Shown here piece by piece: positions 55,069 through 56,862 of a stretch of DNA of 56,862 bases (position 1 is the first letter of the stretch; each line of letters begins with the position of its first letter). Below the pieces are notes generated by a model that searched no databases, was not told where the DNA came from, and worked only from the letters and a program-made list of their open reading frames with translations. The stretch comes from Flavobacteriaceae bacterium (lineage in GTDB: Bacteria; Bacteroidota; Bacteroidia; Flavobacteriales; Flavobacteriaceae), in contig JAFMCA010000010.1 of the NCBI GenBank assembly GCA_017858055.1, positions 1-56,862 of the forward strand. Reading direction: 5' to 3'. A program made the translations under genes and the position numbers.

Positions 55069-56862
55069 ATGGCCAAAGAACCAACCGAAAATTCAGCTGC
55101 CGAAGAAGGAGCTGAACCAAAAAAAGCAGCAGCAAAAACCACAACTTCTAAAAAAGCTGCTCCCAAAATAGAAGAAACTCCAGTAGAGAAAAAAACTGAA
55201 GTAGTTGCAGCAGAAGAAACGGTCGCTGATGTTCAAGTAGCGGATACCACTGTTGATGTTGCTGTTAAAGAAGATAAAAAGGCAAGTACAAAAGAAACTG
55301 CCTCAGCACAAGCTGAATTTTTATCTAGCTTTAACTGGCACAACTATCAAGAAGGTATTGACTTCATCGAAGACAAGCAACTGGATGAATTTGAAAAACT
55401 TGTAAAAGAAAACTTTGTTGATACAGCAGATGATGATGTAATCGAAGGGGTCGTTGTTTATATGACAGACCGTGAAGCGATCATCGATATTAATGCGAAA
55501 TCTGAAGGAGTAATTTCTTTAAATGAATTCCGATACAATCCTAACTTAAAAGTAGGGGACAAGGTAGAGGTAATCGTTGACATGCGAGAAGACCGAACAG
55601 GTCAGTTGGTTTTGTCTCACAGAAAAGCTCGTGTGATTAAAGCATGGGATCGCGTAAACAATGCCCATGATAATGGAGAAATTGTAAGTGGTTTTGTGAA
55701 ATGTAGAACAAAAGGAGGAATGATCGTAGATGTATTTGGCATTGAAGCATTCTTACCTGGCTCACAAATAGACGTAAAGCCGATCCGTGATTATGATCAA
55801 TACGTAAACAAAACAATGGAATTCAAGGTTGTAAAGATTAACCATGAATTTAAAAATGTTGTTGTTTCACACAAAGCCCTAATTGAGGCGGATATTGAAG
55901 AACAGAAAAAAGAAATCATTGGCCAACTTGAAAAAGGTCAAGTTCTTGAAGGTACTGTGAAAAACATAACCTCTTACGGAGTCTTTATTGATTTAGGTGG
56001 GGTTGATGGTTTGATTCACATTACAGATCTTTCTTGGAGTCGTATCAATCATCCAAATGAAATTCTTGAATTAGATCAAAAGTTGAATGTAGTAATCCTT
56101 GACTTTGATGACAATAAATCAAGAATTCAACTTGGACTTAAGCAGTTGAGTGCCCACCCATGGGATCAATTAGCAGACACGCTCAAAGAAGGGGATAAAG
56201 TAAAAGGTAAAGTAGTTGTAATTGCAGACTACGGAGCATTTGTTGAAATCGAAGAAGGTGTTGAAGGTTTAATTCACGTTTCTGAAATGTCTTGGTCAAC
56301 TCATTTAAGATCTGCACAAGATTTTGTAAGTGTAGGAGACGAAGTAGAAGCAGTGATTTTAACTTTAGATCGCGAATCTCGTAAAATGTCTCTGGGCATC
56401 AAGCAAATTACTCCCGATCCATGGACTGACATCACGTCTAAATATCCTATCGGTTCAAAGCATACCGGTTTGGTAAGAAACTTTACCAACTTCGGAGTCT
56501 TTATTGAGCTGGAAGAAGGAATTGATGGCTTAGTATATATTTCTGATTTGTCATGGACCAAAAAGGTAAAACACCCTTCTGAAGTTTTAACTCTCGGAGA
56601 TAAAATTGATGTCGTCGTACTTGAACTGGATGTGGAAGGTCGTAAATTGAGTTTAGGACACAAACAAACTACTGAAAATCCTTGGGACAAATACGAAAAT
56701 GAATTTGCCGTAGATACTACACATACTGCAGCAATTACGGATCTTGTTGATAAAGGCGCGACCATTCATTTTAACGATGATATTGTAGCATTTGTACCAG
56801 CACGTCATTTAGAAAAAGAGGATGGAAACAAACTCAATAAAGGAGAAGAAGCTGAATTCAAA
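55069..56862 (+). CDS. rpsA: 30S ribosomal protein bS1, 3' end cut by the window edge
   Basis: RNA-binding protein that brings mRNA to the 30S subunit. The 598 codons present start MAKEPTENSAAEEGAEPKKA, an Ala/Lys/Glu-rich low-complexity extension of about 85 residues, and then show S1 domains: about 123-190 (EGVVVYMTDREAIIDINAKS), 203-270, 295-363 (GTVKNITSYGVFIDLGG), 380-450 (GKVVVIADYGAFVEIEEG), 465-535 (GLVRNFTNFGVFIELEEG) and a sixth beginning near 550 that is cut off. The N-terminal extension is longer than in E. coli S1. The gene follows cmk and its own strong promoter. Confidence 0.96.
   Translation, partial: MAKEPTENSAAEEGAEPKKAAAKTTTSKKAAPKIEETPVEKKTEVVAAEETVADVQVADTTVDVAVKEDKKASTKETASAQAEFLSSFNWHNYQEGIDFIEDKQLDEFEKLVKENFVDTADDDVIEGVVVYMTDREAIIDINAKSEGVISLNEFRYNPNLKVGDKVEVIVDMREDRTGQLVLSHRKARVIKAWDRVNNAHDNGEIVSGFVKCRTKGGMIVDVFGIEAFLPGSQIDVKPIRDYDQYVNKTMEFKVVKINHEFKNVVVSHKALIEADIEEQKKEIIGQLEKGQVLEGTVKNITSYGVFIDLGGVDGLIHITDLSWSRINHPNEILELDQKLNVVILDFDDNKSRIQLGLKQLSAHPWDQLADTLKEGDKVKGKVVVIADYGAFVEIEEGVEGLIHVSEMSWSTHLRSAQDFVSVGDEVEAVILTLDRESRKMSLGIKQITPDPWTDITSKYPIGSKHTGLVRNFTNFGVFIELEEGIDGLVYISDLSWTKKVKHPSEVLTLGDKIDVVVLELDVEGRKLSLGHKQTTENPWDKYENEFAVDTTHTAAITDLVDKGATIHFNDDIVAFVPARHLEKEDGNKLNKGEEAEFK

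Overview
This window is a contiguous, gene-dense stretch of an A+T-rich chromosome from a Bacteroidota member, almost certainly Flavobacteriaceae; the genus cannot be fixed from the sequence alone. The assignment rests on the gene order dapA-bamD-rpoZ-like-coaBC-porD-recN, a PorD/DUF4835 protein of the type IX secretion apparatus, a DUF6095-type protein, head-GIN proteins behind an ECF sigma factor, the Bacteroidota-type omega-like subunit, and repeated promoters of the Bacteroidota primary-sigma type (TTG, about 19-22 nt, TAnnTTTG). No tRNA, rRNA, CRISPR array, insertion sequence or prophage was found.

Layout. 1-10.9 kb is a minus-strand block: thrS (3' end cut off by the window), a small membrane protein, an LLM flavin oxidoreductase, a methyltransferase/ATP-grasp fusion, murQ, a eukaryote-type NADP isocitrate dehydrogenase, rplS, trmD and an HtrA-type protease. 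Strong hairpin terminators close icd, rplS and htrA. At 10.9 kb divergent promoters launch htrA leftwards and dapF-GNAT-mltG rightwards. 13.3-17.6 kb holds an RsmI-like methylase, a small tyrosine phosphatase and dnaA, then a thioesterase and ribD. 17.6-32.3 kb is a long plus-strand housekeeping run: GNAT-prmC-ligA, a DUF6913-like protein, dapA, bamD, omega-like subunit, coaBC, porD, recN, fabI, a YbbR-domain protein, coaE and a histidine kinase/response regulator pair. 32.3-37.1 kb has xerD, aroQ and a large secreted Asp-box (BNR) protein.

37.1-46.4 kb is again minus strand and more accessory: an MscS channel, a PLP decarboxylase with a DUF983 protein, a PhyH dioxygenase, a VIT1-type transporter followed by an unassigned membrane protein, two unassigned envelope proteins, lpdA, and tandem methionine-R-sulfoxide reductases. 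46.5-48.7 kb carries a lipoprotein M48 peptidase and an UMF1-type transporter. 48.7-51.5 kb (minus) is a four-gene operon of ECF sigma factor, membrane anti-sigma candidate and two exported repeat proteins. The window ends with lon, cmk and rpsA (cut at its 3' end).

The genes mostly serve peptidoglycan and lysine precursors (dapA, dapF, murQ, mltG), translation (thrS, trmD, rplS, prmC, rpsA), replication and repair (dnaA, ligA, recN, xerD), cofactors (ribD, coaBC, coaE) and the envelope (bamD, porD, htrA). I see no obvious new defence or mobile system. The best candidates for something undescribed are the methyltransferase/ATP-grasp fusion, the sigma operon with its two short-period repeat proteins, and possible structured RNA leaders upstream of thrS, rplS and rpsA.
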